DNA of 64,000 nucleotides, from assembly GCA_017504965.1 (NCBI GenBank), contig JAFVQD010000003.1:98927-162926 (forward strand), written 5' to 3'. Below, piece after piece: positions 63,869 to 64,000 of the stretch. Made by a program: the position numbers and the translations under genes. The notes under the pieces were generated by a model, which was given only the letters and a program-made list of their open reading frames with translations, was not told where the DNA came from and made no database searches. The stretch's first letter is position 1. Each line of letters opens with the position of its first letter. This DNA comes from Bacteroidales bacterium. Lineage in GTDB: Bacteria > Bacteroidota > Bacteroidia > Bacteroidales > UBA932.

Positions 63869-63932
63869 ATGAAGTTTGATTAAGATTCTTTGAGTATCAA
63901 ACCATTAAGAAGAACTTGCATGAGAATGGGCA

Positions 63933-64000
63933 ATGAATAAGAAATTGCTAACTTGTTTTATTACACTATATTCCTCATGCTTTTCAAATAACTCTTTTCT
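63933..64000 (+). CDS. start of an exported protein, cut by the window end
   Basis: The frame from the ATG at 63933 reads MNKKLLTCFITLYSSCFSNN, a short signal-peptide-like start, and stays open to the window end. Only 22 codons are visible, so the product cannot be named. Confidence 0.45.
   Translation, partial: MNKKLLTCFITLYSSCFSNNSF

Overview
The window looks like a chromosome segment of a Bacteroidales-type bacterium (phylum Bacteroidota). The support is three SusC/SusD outer-membrane uptake pairs, many promoters with the Bacteroidota -7 box TAnnTTTG, weak Shine-Dalgarno sequences, and best-fitting protein types from that group (RmuC, S9 peptidases, a tricorn-like protease, an RND pump with lipoprotein adaptor). 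I cannot name the species. There is no rRNA and no CRISPR array.

Layout. 1-2.4 kb: shikimate genes, an AroD-AroA fusion cut by the window start and aroB. 2.4-14 kb: an AT-rich accessory region between and just beyond two tRNA-Leu genes. It holds an M48 metalloprotease, a dead IS4-type element, a dead zinc-ribbon transposase, a PIN + HEPN + AAA-ATPase module bracketed by related palindromes, a tyrosine-recombinase remnant, repeat hairpins, a duplicated promoter/signal-peptide segment around three unknown genes, and a candidate structured RNA. 14-22 kb: a NodB-like lipoprotein, tricorn-like protease, Hsp20, a zinc-protease-like lipoprotein and rmuC. 22-26 kb: a piece of the S10 ribosomal operon (L3-L4-L23-L2-S19-L22-S3) that lacks S10 before it and L16 after it. 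26-34 kb: a Sec11-like peptidase, two S9 peptidases, dusB-DUF456 and lpxK. 34-53 kb: three SusCD operons with a tyrosine recombinase and an M24 peptidase. 53-56 kb: rplM-rpsI and rpsB-tsf. 56-64 kb: kbl, then a tetR-tolC-adaptor-RND-PII-like operon, and the start of one more gene at the edge.

The most interesting part is 39.5-47.9 kb. Each susC has the same short near-palindrome (core TCTCTTAATCAGAGA) 58-88 bp before its start codon, in the same orientation relative to the gene. I could find -7 boxes only before the rightmost operon. The site before the middle susC lies inside the last codons of a complete tyrosine-recombinase gene. This fits a site-specific inversion switch in which one promoter region is shared among three SusCD receptors. 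The system is inferred from sequence layout only.

The second candidate is the PIN/HEPN/ATPase block (7.5-11.2 kb). It joins two toxin-type ribonuclease folds to an ATPase in a mobile-element graveyard beside a tRNA, which would suit a defence or addiction module.
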